A DNA stretch of 64,000 nucleotides. It comes from Polyporus tsugae (Eukaryota > Basidiomycota > Agaricomycetes > Polyporales > Polyporaceae). Positions 23,470 through 35,639 of this stretch are shown piece after piece (the stretch's first letter is position 1; each line of letters opens with the position of its first letter). The stretch lies in assembly GCA_024305745.1 (NCBI GenBank), contig JAHRBS010000002.1, positions 930,001 to 994,000 on the forward strand, in the 5' to 3' direction. The notes beneath the pieces were generated by a model that made no database searches, was not told where the DNA came from, and worked only from the letters and a program-made list of their open reading frames with translations. A program made the position numbers and the translations under genes.

Positions 23470-25613
23470 TTAAGGAAGCACCAGGAATCGCTGCAGCATC
23501 TGCTCGAACTTGGGCGTGCCCAGGCCCGTGACGGGATCCCAGCCCTGCGCGGTGGGGAACCCGTCCGTGCCGCACCCGGTGTTCGAGCCGGTCGTGATGT
23601 CGTTGAATACGCCCGCAAACAGGTGCGAGTACAGCTGTCCCAATCCAACCCCACATAAAGTATGTCAGCGTCCGACCACTTCAGCTAGTATGTACCATTT
23701 GAACCGACTCACCGCAGGGTTGATCCACCCGACGGGCCCCTTGCCGACCGCGAGGCGCGCGTCGTTCACCGCGGCGACCATCGCAGCGAAGATGGGCGTC
23801 GACGCGCTCGTGCCCCCGCTCAGCGTGAAGTTCCCGTCGAGCACGACCGCGGTCGGCGCGCCGTTCGCCGCGACGTCCGGCACGCCCCTGCCCGAGCGGT
23901 TGAACACATCCGGGCCGTACCCCAGCGTGTTCCCCGCGGTGCTCAGATACTTGCCGACAGCGCGGTTCTGCCATGCCGGGCGCGCGAAGACGTTCGAGAA
24001 GCCGCCGCCCGAGGGGAAGTCGAACGACGCGCTCTCGGGGGCGGTCACGGCGCTGCCGGCGGGGAGCTGCGTCGCGCCGACGGCGGTGACGTACGGGCAC
24101 GTCGCGGGGAAGTTCGGGAGGAAGTCCGCCGGGGCGGCGGCGGCGGCGGTGACGGGCGCGGCCGTGCCGTTGGGGAGGAGGCAGAGGCCGAGCGAGTTCG
24201 ACGCGACGCCGTTGTCGCCGGACGCGAAGAGGAAGGTCATGCCGAGCAGCGCGAGCTTGCCGAACTCGGTGCACTGGCGCTGCGTGTAGTGCACGCCAAA
24301 GTCCTCCGCGCCGGCGTACGAGACGGAATAGACGAAGGAGGGCGGGGCGCCGCCGCACTGCACGGTGGCGCCCGGGTCGACGGTGTCGAGCGTGGGGTCG
24401 TCGCCGCCGTCGAAGGTGCAGTACGCGCTGTCGAGGGCGTCGAGGAGGAGGTTGAAGGAGCCGTCGCCGCCGACTTGGTAGAGGGACACCTCTTGTTGCT
24501 TGCCGAGCAGGGGCATGATGAGCTGGAAGTCGAGGTTGGACTCTCCGATCAGGCTAGGGTCCATCTCCGTGAAGTTGACGGTGCCGCCATCGATGCTGAT
24601 CAGGGTGGGCTCGACGCCGACCAGGTCGGGGGCGAACTTCTGGAAGAAGACGTCCAGGTCCTTCGCATCATACGTCTGATCCGCGAGTTCGACTGCGTTG
24701 GAAAACATGAGTCAGATAGAACAGACAAGTGACGATTCTGCAGATTGTGCTCACCTACTCCGACCTTGTTCTTGTCCGTCGAGACGAAGGTGTAGTTGAA
24801 GCCGTACAATTCGCGCAAACAGTTCGGCGTCACCGACTGGTCACAGTGATCCGTATCTGAGGTAAGAGCCTGTCCAATAAAGATCGAAATGAGCATCATT
24901 TTCCTTGACAGATACCCTCCCGGGGATCGAGGTACGCTACACACCTCGGCAGCTATTGGGGTCTTGGGGGGCCCGTGTGGGCGATGCATCTTCCCCTTCG
25001 CCGGCGAAGCGCCACCACGCTTTGTGAGCGTCGCGCCGAGCTTGATGCCGCCGAATTCGATGGTCGGCGACACCAAATCGATGTGGCTCGAGACGTGCTC
25101 GGGCACATGGTATCCATGGTGGCAGGCGACGTGCTCGACGCCGCTGTCATCGTGCTGATACACGTAGTACTTTGTCGCGAGAAGGCTCTCCGCCTCCGCC
25201 ACGGTGACGTTGAGCTGAACGTACGCACGGTCCTTGCTGAACCGGATGCGGGAGCGGTCGACGCCATCGTTGACCAGCCATGTGTGCACGACGTGGACGG
25301 ACTCCTTGGCGGGCTGGAACGTCTTCGCCACACGTTCGGGTGTCCAGTGCTGTCCATACCTGGAGGAGGTCGGGTCAGCGATCTGAAGGAGGTAGTCGTC
25401 GAGGTCGTGAAGGTTGGATTGGCGCAGCGCGATGCTGAGGGGAATGACTGTATCCGGGTCGGCGCGACGGTGAAGGGACCATCCGTGAGGGGTCGTATGA
25501 CGGCTTTCGTGGAGGATGTGCCGTGAAAGCAGAGGGCTCGTTGACGTGCTAGCGACACCGGCCACTGCAGTCGCGAGGCCAATAAATAGTTCGAAGGAAG
25601 AAAGGAAAACCAT
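23470..25613 (-). CDS. secreted sedolisin-family serine-carboxyl peptidase (tripeptidyl peptidase-like, S53)
   Basis: Four exons (25613-24945, 24869-24755, 24692-23713, 23634-23470) give 642 aa. A signal peptide (MVFLSSFELFIGLATAVAG) precedes a Pro-kumamolisin propeptide with the hallmark SSRYGQHWTPERVAKTF. The catalytic domain has the acidic pair in ESNLD, an oxyanion-type Asp in ASGDNG, and the nucleophile in SGGTSAS. It ends with the calcium-binding region (FNDITTGSNTGC, WDPVTGLGTPKF). Family members are acid-active peptidases that autoprocess and remove tripeptides or cleave internally. This one is probably secreted for protein feeding. The first intron uses a weaker donor (GTGTGT), so a few residues at that junction are uncertain. 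Confidence 0.92.
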
Positions 25614-26716
25614 CGAGAGACGGGAACGAACAACAGCGAAACCACCCAGGACGATGGATGGAACTACGCGGGATGAGGGATCCCATTCGTGTTATATAGT
25701 ATCGGCATTTGAGATCCATAGCCTATAGGAACGTGCAGGACGGCACCGCCGAGACGTAACAGGGACCGGGATACCCGACTCGCTGGACAGCATCTCAACA
25801 GGAAGCATGGGCGTGGCTATGTCTCAACCATCTGCCGTCTGCCGGAGGGTCAACATCCTAGACGGGATGATGAGTTCTCGAATTACGACTGGGTAGATTG
25901 ATCAAACTCTCACATACTTAAGGGGGCCGAGATGACGGTTTGTTGAGCCCCAGCGCCCGGACGCCTGTACTGATACCGAGTGGACCTGTTGTGCGTGTGC
26001 GGCACGCGTCGCGAAGAGTTCGAGCGCGTTAAGACATCGCAAAATTACAAAGTCTCGACATGGCTTACCAGGCGCGTATAATGTCTCCGAGAGTGTATCG
26101 ATACCAGGATTCCTTCGAACACCGAACCGAATGGGGTTGTGTGGGCCGGCGTTAACTTCGTTGACCGGGTGCTAGCCTTTAGGAATCGGGCGATTTCCGC
26201 TGGGCAGTACGAGGTCGTACAGCATAGGGGTGGTACAACATCATCGTTTCAGCTGTGCTGGCGACGAGGGTGGTGAAACGACGCTAACTGCTAGACAAAT
26301 AGTATGCCGGTCGCTTCCGACCAGTTAGCTGAGGAGAAGACGTCATGCAGGAAGTTGTATGTATAGCACATGGACATGGCAGGTCAGAATCAAGTTCGTG
26401 CAGATGCCGCCAGGATTCAGGATGAAAAGCCTGAGAGAGAAAGCGACGATGTCAATGCTTCTACAGAATGCTGCGTCCTTATCCCAACTGATCCATATCA
26501 GGAAGGCGTGATCGTTCGCGGCGTCTGTTAACATCTGAAGTGTATACCACGGAGAATACATCGTGCCAAACTAGGAGAACCAAAAATGACCGAGAGAGTA
26601 AAATTTAAAGCGTGTGTAGAGTGTAAAAAAGGGGAACCCGATTATAACTAAGTACAGAGGTTCGGCATGAAATCCGCAAGTCTCGAAACAGGTGACGTAT
26701 GGCGAGACAGTCAAAC
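25614..26716. other. intergenic region (1.1 kb), no gene seen
   Basis: Contains the sedolisin promoter at its left end. The rest has only short frames and no repeat or RNA gene that I can recognise. The right part is AT-richer. Confidence 0.5.
25692..25699 (-). promoter_or_regulatory. TATA box of the sedolisin gene
   Basis: On the minus strand the sequence ACTATATAAC lies about 80 bp upstream of the ATG at 25613, the usual place for a TATA box in a highly regulated fungal secreted-enzyme gene. Confidence 0.55.
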
Positions 26717-28014
26717 TCACTTGCCAGTGAGCTCCCTGACTTTAGCCTCTCTCTCCCGCTGTGATGATCCTTAATGAGAATGCCATTCTCCACAGGAATA
26801 AATTGGTTACACTCACATCGTCAACAGCCTTCTGCGCTCTCAGCCACTCCACCTCACGGTTCTTCTCCTGGAGCATCTCTGTGGTCTCCCTAGCATGTGC
26901 CCGTGAAGCCTCGCGTGCATCCTCCTGCGCCTGCAAGTCGGCCTGCGCACGCTCATACTTCGCGCGGACCGCGAAGAACTCGAGCTCTGCCTTTCGGAAC
27001 TCGCGAAGCGTCTTCGAGTACGCAGCGTATGCCTTGCCCTCCTCCTAGGACGATATTGAATCAGGATCGCGCACACGCAACGCAAAGAGGGACGACACGC
27101 ACCTTCACAGCTGTCTTCTGCATCTTCTGCAGGTCCCCAAGCTCCCTCACCGCCTCTTCGATCGCCTTCTGCTCCGCCTTCCCCTCCGCCTTGATGATCT
27201 TCGCGACCTTCTTCCCCTCCTTGATCTGCCCCTTGCTCAGCTTCACCCGCTGCCGCTCGCTCAGCCCCAGGTCCGCGCTCCGGCTCCGCGCATGAAACGC
27301 GTCGTCCAATACCGGCGTCGACGCGGGCCCCACCATCCCCGGCCCGCTCGCGAAGCTCCCCTGGACCAAGCTCGTCCGCCGCCTCCGCAACCCCGCCGCC
27401 CCCGTGATGCTGGGAGCGGTCTTGACGCTCCCGCGCTCCTCCCTGTCCCTGTACTCATCCTTCTCTCCCCGCCCCACACGGAAGGAGCGCAGCGAGGCAG
27501 CGCGCCGGAAAGGGCTGCCATTCGATGAGCGATCGTGCGCCTCCGAGTCCACGAGCGACGCCTGGCCCCGGTGCGAGGAGTGGGTCCAGAGGATCGGGAT
27601 GGGCGCCAAGCTCCCGTCACCGTCCGATGCGCGCGACGGCGAACGTCGTTCCTTCCCATTCACATTTGATGCGTATCCGGAGTCGGCGGTCAAAGTGGCG
27701 GAGGGCGCGCGGTGGTGGGAGCCGTTCCGCTCGAGCTCGCGCGCTTCTTCCTTCTCGTCGCCGCCTGCAGGCGCCCTCTGGATGGCGGGGCCGTAAGCTA
27801 TACCGAGGGAGGGCTGGAGCTTGACGTCTGCGCCGCCGTCGTCATCGTCGCCGAAGGCGCCGGGGAGGTCGTGGTCGGAATGACCAGCAGCGGGGAGGCC
27901 TTCGGTAAATCTCGAGTTGGAGTTCATGGTCGGCGCATCGAAGTAGACACTTGGCTCGCTGTCGGGTGAGTTGCCGTAGTCCATGACTGTCGGTGCGGTT
28001 TGTACCAAGTTCAT
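26717..28014 (-). CDS. basic coiled-coil protein with long disordered N-terminus
   Basis: Three exons (28014-27103, 27044-26817, 26758-26717) give 393 aa. Residues 1-245 are disordered, with an acidic patch (GAFGDDDDGGAD) and Ser/Arg-rich stretches. From about residue 255 a highly charged helix runs to the end: RVKLSKGQIKEGKKVAKII, EGKAEQKAIEEAVRELGDLQ, YERAQADLQAQEDAREAS, MLQEKNREVEWLRAQKAVDD. Exon 3 adds 14 codons, including the stop. The helical region resembles basidiomycete proteins that I recall being labelled Ncp1-like DNA-binding. That is memory only, and no biochemical role can be read from the sequence. Confidence 0.78.
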
Positions 28015-28594
28015 GCTTGGGTCGAGCCTTTGCTGTGATTGTACGCGTGAGTGACGGTGCTTGTATGCGTCTTGTTGGGGAAGGGTATGGTGTGGAGGTA
28101 TTTTGGAGGGAAAAACTGGTGGGATTATAACTGCTGGCCGGGGCAGTATGTCATTGGAGCATGTCCCCCGGAAATCCTGTATCCCTCATATCCGCTGGTG
28201 TAGACCTTCACCGGATCAAGCAACTCGCCTGCCTAAAACGTGGATGACGTAACGGAATGCTCGGAGGCGTTTAGATCTGGCCACAGGTCGTGCGGATTCA
28301 GCGCGGATCGACAAGGCTTGGCTCGAACGAGACAAAAATACAGTCGGAAAACAGCATGCCCGTGAATGGAACAGGTCAATAAAGTGTCGGCCATGTCAGA
28401 ACCTAGAACATTTCCTGTGTCAGAACACTCGTTTTTGCCTCATGCATCGGACATACCGCAAACGCGTGTCAATCCAGCCTGTGCAACTCGATCATCAGAA
28501 ATGAGGCTGACGTTCCAGTGTGATACAGAACGTGAAGTTCCACGCAACGAGCAACAAAACAAACAATAAATTACTTGCCCGAGTAGAACACCGT
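28015..28594. other. intergenic region, no gene seen
   Basis: 580 bp. One plus-strand frame of about 67 codons (28366-28569) lacks any protein-like feature or splice partner. Confidence 0.5.
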
Positions 28595-30047
28595 CTACTC
28601 GAAATCCCCCCCAACCTCCCTCTTATCGTCCGCCAGCAGAACTTCATGATCGACGTATAGCGCCTTCACGACCTCCCTCTCCTGCCATTTCTTTTCGCCT
28701 GAAGCGTCGGTGAAGGGTGTCAGCGTATACGTGACCGACAGCGCGGAAAGCGCGCCCCCGTAGGCGTGCGAGATGCCGGTGTCGATGATGATGATTTTAC
28801 CCCCACACCTAGAGACGATTTTCTGCCACCGGGCTCAGCTCGAATCCGCAACCGTCGGATATGATCAACTGCGGTACGTACTTGGAAATCAGGTGTGTGG
28901 CCCATGATCATCCTCCGCGTCCCAGTTTTCTGCAACACAGCGTCGACCTTGATGCAGACCTCCTGTTCAGAGTCCAGCGCCCAGCCACGATACCACACCG
29001 GGCCGTCCGAGTCATACATGCGGTGCTCTGCTTGGGTAGCGTCGTGGGGTAAGCCGGGGTAAGGGTTCGGAGGGTGCGGTGGTGGTTGCACACGGTGTTG
29101 CAGCTTGTGCAAGAGGGACGCTGAGAGCTCGTTGATCCGCGAGGGGAACGGTGTCAGCTCAGGGTAGTTGGGTGCCAACCCGCCGTGGACGAAGGAGATG
29201 GCCGCATGAGAAAGCGAAGAGGCGGTCGCTGACGGTTCATAGTCCGTATTCGGAGGACCAAGGGACGAGTGCAACGGGAGGCGAGAGGCGGTGGTGTAAT
29301 TCGCGGCCCAGGTGCGGCCGACCCTCCCAGTGGAGAGCATCTTCTGGCGTGCCGCGACGGAACCGAAGGTCTTGATCTCGGACGGGTAGACATACCTGTG
29401 CGGGAACGATCAAGACCAGGGCAATGGGTAGGTGTACATCTGGGCATACCTCCAGTCACCGATGGCGTTCATCCACTCATGATTGCCCAAGTGCGACATG
29501 ACCGTGCCGCCGACAGCCTGCGCCTGATCGCGGAGCTTATCCATCCAGTCGTACAGCTTTATGGTGTCATCTCCTCTGCCAGTCTGTATGAGAGAGCGGA
29601 AGCAGAAACATGGGCATACACTCACCTGTCGATGATATCACCGGTTTGTACGAAGAAGTCAACCTCTCCGGACCAGTTTCCGTCCTGGTCCACAACGCCT
29701 GCCAATTCCAGAACCTGTTGGGCATTGGGTAGGTCTCCATGAAGGTCTCCGACGGCAACTATCTTCCTGGTGAACTGGCCGTGAACATGGTCCTGAGTGT
29801 TAGCAGCGGAAGGAATGTGTCCTCGGTGCGGAACGGATTGCTGGATGGTGTCGAAGATTTTTTGTCCCGGCGTTTCGGAGGAGTCGTCATAAGCATGGTG
29901 CACATTCTTCGAGTCAGGGTGCACGGCAAGGGGCCAGGTTAGCGGCAGGCTGGCTACGAGATCGAAGACCGGAATGAAGGACCGACAGGCATAGAGGACT
30001 GCAAATATTGGAACAAGGACTGCGAGAATGGAGACCGCACGGGCCAT
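28595..30047 (-). CDS. membrane-anchored calcineurin-like metallophosphatase
   Basis: Four exons (30047-29626, 29575-29450, 29395-28882, 28822-28595) give 429 aa. An N-terminal hydrophobic segment (VSILAVLVPIFAVLYACRSF) is a likely signal anchor. All metallophosphoesterase motifs are present in order: GDLHGD near residue 100, GDIIDRGDD near 137, GNHEWM near 170, SFVHGGL, GHTPDF, and IDTGISHAYGG. Two of the motif regions are completed across introns. These residues bind a binuclear metal centre and support phosphoester hydrolysis. The layout is like the Shewanella-like phosphatase group in fungi. The substrate is unknown. The gene is divergent from the aspartic protease gene at 30438. Confidence 0.88.
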
Positions 30048-30437
30048 GTTGAGCAGCTGATAGGCAACTCAGAGTCTCTCTGTGAGCATGCGGTTGTGGT
30101 GGCCGGCTGCAGTGAAGAGCCCAGAGTCACAAGCTTGGGTTCTGCTGGTGAGGTGCTTGGCAACATGACAGGATCGGTATGGGCTTATGTCAGCTAGGGA
30201 CCGATGAACGAAGCGCCCAATATGCATGAATGGTAGACGCCCTGGACCGGAGAAGCGAGAGCAGCTGGGAAATGGCCACACTCAAAACGACCACGACTCT
30301 CGCCCCGCTCCTCAGCTGCCTTCTCCTCATTATACCCCCAGGCTTCTCGCCCCCGGATGCTCCTCTGCTGAACGACTGAGGCTGGCCGCTCTGTGCAGTC
30401 TTGTCCCCAGCACTCCCGCCTCTCATACAGCGACGAC
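30048..30437. promoter_or_regulatory. divergent promoter region of phosphatase and aspartic protease
   Basis: 390 bp shared upstream region. A weak TATA-like sequence (cattatacccc) lies near 30328, about 110 bp upstream of the aspartic protease ATG. Both products enter the secretory route, so shared control is possible but unproven. Confidence 0.35.
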
Positions 30438-33142
30438 ATGCTCCCCTTCTTCCTCGTCCTCTCCATCCTCGCCTTCCTCGATGGCTCCTATGCTTCCGCC
30501 CCCGCGGCTCCGCGCTGGCGGCCAGATCTTCGCGCAAGAGGATCGAGCGTCAACCTGAACAACGGCCTGCATGCGCGCAACGCTCTGGAAGGCATCGCGA
30601 CCAACACTCCCATGGACAATTCCACCATTGTCCCCGTAGCGTTCTCCTCGGACAAGATGTGAGTGGAGTCTATTGTTCAATGGCGCACCGTGCGTGGGCT
30701 TAGCTTAGCTTATCCCCCATCGCAGGACGTACTACGCTCTCGCCGGCATTGGGAACTTCAGTTTTCAACTTGCGCTCGACACCGCGTCCGCCGACCTCTG
30801 GGCCGTCTCCTCGGCTTGCACCTCAACCGCATGCAAGCTCCCTAAATACCCGCTCTCGTACGAGAGCCCCACGTTCGTTTCTGTAAACTCCAACACGTCA
30901 GAGTTTGCCGTCAGTTATGCGGACAATACAGGTGCGTTCTCATTGTTTTGTGTACCTTAATCTTGTTAGCTCATATGATACTCCCCTCCCCTGCCTGATT
31001 AATTCCAATATAACTCCCCAATGTGAAGGCGCGTCAGGCTTCATTGCACGAGAGTCTGTGACCATAGGCAACTTGACCGTTCCAACGCAAGCAATTGGTG
31101 AGTGTCAATAGCTCTATTGTTTCACCCTCATTCTGCTGCGCCTACTCTGCGTCGATACGTCGGGGACATCCTCGGTGGGACTATTCTTGTCCATTGCTTC
31201 CATCACGTTCTCTGTGACGTCCATTGTCCTCGGCGGGCTTCTGGCGCATCCGGGGCTGTATTGCGGCTTCTGCACTACCGACTGTACCCCAACCGCCAGA
31301 GATCGCAGTATCAGCCTATGCAGTGGGCGGCGGGGCAGCGCTCCAGCATTTGTACATCGCAGAGATGAAGCCATCGTCGTCCAGTATGGAAGCTGACGGC
31401 TCATGTACCTACAGGTCTTGCCATGACTTCGAACGTAACCTTCAAGGACGAGGTCAGCGGCGTCCTTGGTCTAGGCTTCCCCAGGCTGTCTGCTATTTAT
31501 AACACAGTCGCTAACGGTATGGCCTCGGTTCTTGTATTCGGCGTTGAGCATTGCTCACTTCTAATCAGCGACACCGTTCTTTGCTTCATTGTCGCAAACC
31601 GGCAGTCTTGACTACCCTGTGTTTGGGCTCAGCCTCACGCGGGATACCGGCGGCAGCTTGACTTTCGGTGCATTCTAAGCTCCAGCTAATTCTGTCGGGT
31701 ATGAACGCTGATATTCGTATAGGCGCGATTGACGGCTCCGTTGTTGCGAACAGGAGTCTCGTTGAGTTCAATGAAGTCGTGCCGTTCGCTCCATTCCAGG
31801 GTTCGGGGAGTAATTCCACCAGTTACCTCCAGTGGGCGCTCGTCCTGGAAGGGATCTCGGTATGCCTCGTTCTGTTATTCGGAAATGAATGTGGACGTAA
31901 CTCATGTGGGATCCACAATCAACGTTGGCATTCTTTATTGCGTAACACAGGTTAACGGGACTGCGATGACACCGGAACCTACATACCCAGTTCAGACCAT
32001 GAACAAATCTATAGCCCTGATCGACGTGTACGTCGGCTCCACCAGAGCCACTCTTCGACATTGACACATTAATGGGTGATATAGCGGAACCGCCGGGATC
32101 TTTGGGCCGTACCAGGATGTGAGTTCTGGATTATGAGCGTCTATAACTCCACAGAGGGCTAACACGAGGACCGTTCAGGTTGCGCGAATCTTCTCCCAGA
32201 TCGATAGTGCACGCCTCGTGGACGACAGTACGCATTGACCTCTCTTTTGCGGAGTAGGTTGTATGATTGACATGGTCCGATTAGCTACCGGACAATATGT
32301 CATGCCGTGTGACACCCAGGAGACAATTGCGTTCAACTTCGGGTAGGTGTCTCGTCTTTCCAATATTCGACGACCTTGCAGACTAACACATTCATTCCGT
32401 TCCGTAGTGGCAGAGACTTCGTATTGCAGCCCACAGATTATCTCATCGGCCCTGCGTCTGGCAATCCTAACCTCTGTCTTTCTTGGCCTCGAGCCCTCCC
32501 ACCAAGCTCTGATGGCATTGACTGGCAGATCGGTTCTACGTTCTTGCGGACAGTCTACTCAATTTTCAGGTGCGTACAACTCACGGTCGCATATACATTC
32601 GAGTGCTCAGAGTATCTACCATTCCCAGCTTCGGCATCAACACCAAAGAGCCCCCCATGATCGGCTTCTACCCCCTCGCAAACGCCACGACCGTGTCTGA
32701 GGCCCCGCAGCAAGTCCTCTCCTTCCTCTCGTCCGCCTCCGTGACGGTGCCCACGACGCTCCCGAACTTCCTCCTCTCCACCCCCACGTACAGCACCCCC
32801 TTGTACACGTTCAACGCGTCCCTCGCCGCCTCCGCGACGCCCGGAAAGATCGTCAAGACCGGCCTCGCGACGAGCACATACAGCCCGGTGCTCAATGCGC
32901 TCGACCGGAACGCCACGGCCATCCGGACGCTGACGCCCTCGCCGACCATCCTGACGCTCATCCTGACAGACACGAGCGGGCACACGGTCACGACGACGTC
33001 GACCGCGTCCGAGAAGTCGGTCACGCTCGGCCTGCCGGCCGACCTGTCCAACGGCGCGCTGTCTGCTGGGCGATACCGTAACGGCGCGGGCGTCGGCGCG
33101 GCGCTGCTCGGGGCGGTTCTGGCGTGCGCTCTTTTCTTGTAA
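30438..33142 (+). CDS. pepsin-like aspartic protease, GPI-anchored type
   Basis: Twelve exons sum to 575 aa: 30438-30658, 30726-30931, 31029-31097, 31415-31516, 31569-31667, 31723-31859, 31951-32027, 32085-32118, 32179-32227, 32285-32342, 32408-32569 and 32629-33142. A signal peptide (LPFFLVLSILAFLDG) is followed by the A1 fold. The first catalytic Asp is in LALDTASADLW, and the second is in LIDVGTAGIFG, which splicing creates. GSTFLRTVYSIF and FGINTKEPPMIGF mark the C-lobe. The tail is Ser/Thr-rich and ends in a hydrophobic helix (GVGAALLGAVLACALFL), typical of a GPI signal. Both catalytic triads differ from DTG/DTGT. Introns are short except 31098-31414 (317 bp). Probably a cell-wall or membrane-bound protease. 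Confidence 0.87.
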
Positions 33143-33665
33143 CCCTGTAGCATTTTCATGGAACTGGAACTTTTGACGATGCCTTTTTATATGTTACGTA
33201 TATACACCCGTGGACAATGGATTTTTCGTCCTTCCCTTCTCTCTACTACGATTCGAGTTGCTATTCGCTTTGCATACGTGTATACCTTATGTAGTCGATA
33301 TTTCTTCGCTTTTCGGACGGATTTTATATTTGCTCGTTGAATTCGCCTTCTTCCTAAGCGACCCAGGCTCTTATAATGGTTGCCTGTCCCTTCCTCAATT
33401 TCAAGTTCATGTGTACATACGTAGGTGTAACGTTCCTTCTCTGGTGATCCGGTTGAAGCAGGCATAGCTGACACGGTACACACACGAATGCAGATATGGC
33501 ATTGACAGTGCCGCGAGTCAGGGAATCCGAGGGAAGAGTCGAGGAGCAAGGCATACACATACATATGCGCATTCCACATCTGCAAATACATCGTAAAATT
33601 ACACCCTCAGATACTCTTTTCAACCTCTACAACTTCGAGCCCGTCCTGCCCGCTGGATCTGGGAG
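33143..33665. other. convergent intergenic region, no gene seen
   Basis: 523 bp of AT-rich sequence between the stops at 33142 and 33666. It probably holds two 3' UTRs. Confidence 0.6.
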
Positions 33666-34578
33666 TCACAAGAGCTTGGCGATCTCGGCGTCGATGGCCT
33701 CCGGGGAGGTCGTCGAGGCCCAGCGGTGGACGACCTTGCCCTCGCGGTCGATCAGGAACTTCTCGAAGTTCCACTGGAGGTTCGGGAGGACGTGCGTTAG
33801 CATTGCGCGTTTAGTTTGAATGCAGAGTGTGCGAGGGCGGAAAAGTTGCAGGGTCTCGGGGAAGAAGAAATGCAAATAGGTCGGGCGAGAGGGAAGGAGG
33901 TGGGAGTGCAACTTTAGTAGGAGGTGAACGCACCTTGATGCGGGTGAGGCCGAGGAGGCCGGCCTTCTGGGACTTGAGCCACTTGTAGACCTCGCTCGTG
34001 CTGTCGCCGTTGACGTCCGACTTGGCCATGAGCGGGAAGGTGACGCCGTGGTTGAGCTCGCAGAACTCGGCGATCTTCTCGTCGTTCTCGGGCTCCTGGC
34101 CGCCGAACTGCCCAGTGCATGTCGGGGGATTCAGAGGACGCGATTATGATTGCGGCGGCCCGCGCGTGTTCGTGTTCGACGGGATTGCGACGTCGATGAG
34201 CATTGGCACGGGACGTTGGATAGGGTAAACGGATAACGGGGGATGGGGAATGGAGGATTGCGATAAGTGGAGAGGAGGAGGAGAGGTATGGCAGCAGCAC
34301 GCACCTGGTTGCAGGGGAAGCCGAGGATGACGAAGTTCTGGTCCTTGTACTTCTTGTACAGACCCTCGAGACCCTTGTACTGGGGCGTAAAGCCGCTATA
34401 TACGTTGAATCGAAACGCTTATGGTGAAAGACAATCGCGAGGGATTTTCAGTAGGGGGCGCTTACCACTTGGACGCGGTATTCACGATGAGAACGACCTT
34501 GCCCTTCAGCTGCTCGAAATCATACGTCTTGTTTCCGGGGGCGGTCGCGGTGAGGGAGTAGAAGCTAGCGTCGGACAT
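33666..34578 (-). CDS. glutathione peroxidase-type thiol peroxidase
   Basis: Four exons (34578-34466, 34395-34305, 34107-33934, 33773-33666) give 161 aa, the normal length for fungal Gpx/Hyr1 proteins. The peroxidatic Cys sits in [17 protein letters not shown], with its codon split by intron 1 (TG plus C). GFPCNQFGGQEP carries the conserved Gln and the second Cys region, and [13 protein letters not shown] supplies the active-site Trp/Asn and C-terminal block. Fungal members are atypical 2-Cys peroxidases that reduce peroxides, mostly using thioredoxin, and can act as redox sensors. The frame stays open for 79 codons upstream to another ATG at 34815 (see findings). Confidence 0.92.
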
Positions 34579-35639
34579 GGCTAGTGGTGTGGTGGAGAAA
34601 GGACGAGAAGAAGCAGGAAGTAAGGGTGAGGAACACCTCGGAAAGGAATGCAGACACGAGTGGTGGGAGAGTGGACGACGGAGCTGACGGAGTTTGAGAG
34701 GGGTTCCAGCACGGGCGACTCGGAGACACGGCTTATGTAGGAGATGGCCTGCCCTGGAAAACACCGACGAGGCTAAGGATGTGGACCATACGGTCGCTGT
34801 CATGACCGGCTGCATCGTGCTGCCTTCAGCCGTCGCGGTCTCGCAATATTCACCTGCTCGCGCCAGTCGCCGGCGTCTTTCAGGGTGGCGCTCAGCCTCA
34901 GTGTGCAAGGTCCATTACGCAGGGCCATATTCACCGAACGCTATGAGCTTCATTGGCTTCGGTATAAGAAGAGGACTGCAGTACTGTAATGAAGTTGCTC
35001 CAGATCTTCAATGCCGAAGGCAAGTGGTAGGAACGGCATGTGCATAGAAAGCACAGGAGGGCGTAAAGAAAGTCAGGCTTGAACCTGAGTCCCGCTTGGG
35101 TGTGCATGGTCACACCTACGAGTGTCACGGATACCGAAGCGTTGCATGAAGAACCCCATGACAGTGTTGCAGAACTCCCCCTCCGACGGCATCTCTTTGA
35201 CACGCGTGGTAGCCACATAGATGGAGGAATGTTGCGCATTGCACCCACTTGGTGGTGCTGGGCTGTGGTGGGTCCTTCAAACAGATGGCCTGGAAAGGAC
35301 GGGTGGTGGAGCGTACACCGCAACACAGGAGTGATCGAGTCAGTGTCCCAGATCTCTGCATGCCGCGGATGGACGGTAAGCATGACTTGGAGACACTGAA
35401 AGACGTGGACTACGGACCTTCAACCGAGACCCTCCAGTCTACGGCCTCCGGCGCACAACCAATCACCGTCACTTGGGATTGACCCATAGGCGGCGGAAGG
35501 CTAGGGTTGAAGGGTGAGATCGGCGACTAAAGCGACAGTCACAAAAGACTCAGAGAGACCCCCCATCCCGTTCGCAGTCGGGACAAACAACAAACTGCAA
35601 GAGCTTGCTCAGCGCCGACCCCGGCCCCGCATCAGCCCA
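34579..35639. other. upstream region of GPX; no separate gene seen
   Basis: 34579-34815 is an open in-frame extension of GPX with presequence-like composition. From 34816 to 35639 there are only unsupported frames. One minus-strand frame (35383-34931) lacks splice partners and protein character. Confidence 0.4.

Noticed and set aside
31098..31414. Open frame with a hydrophobic stretch inside the long aspartic protease intron
   Set aside because: Flanking exons join in frame directly and match the protease fold; the extra sequence has no family counterpart.
34931..35383. Minus-strand frame of about 150 codons
   Set aside because: Protein-like features, a proper context and splice partners are missing.
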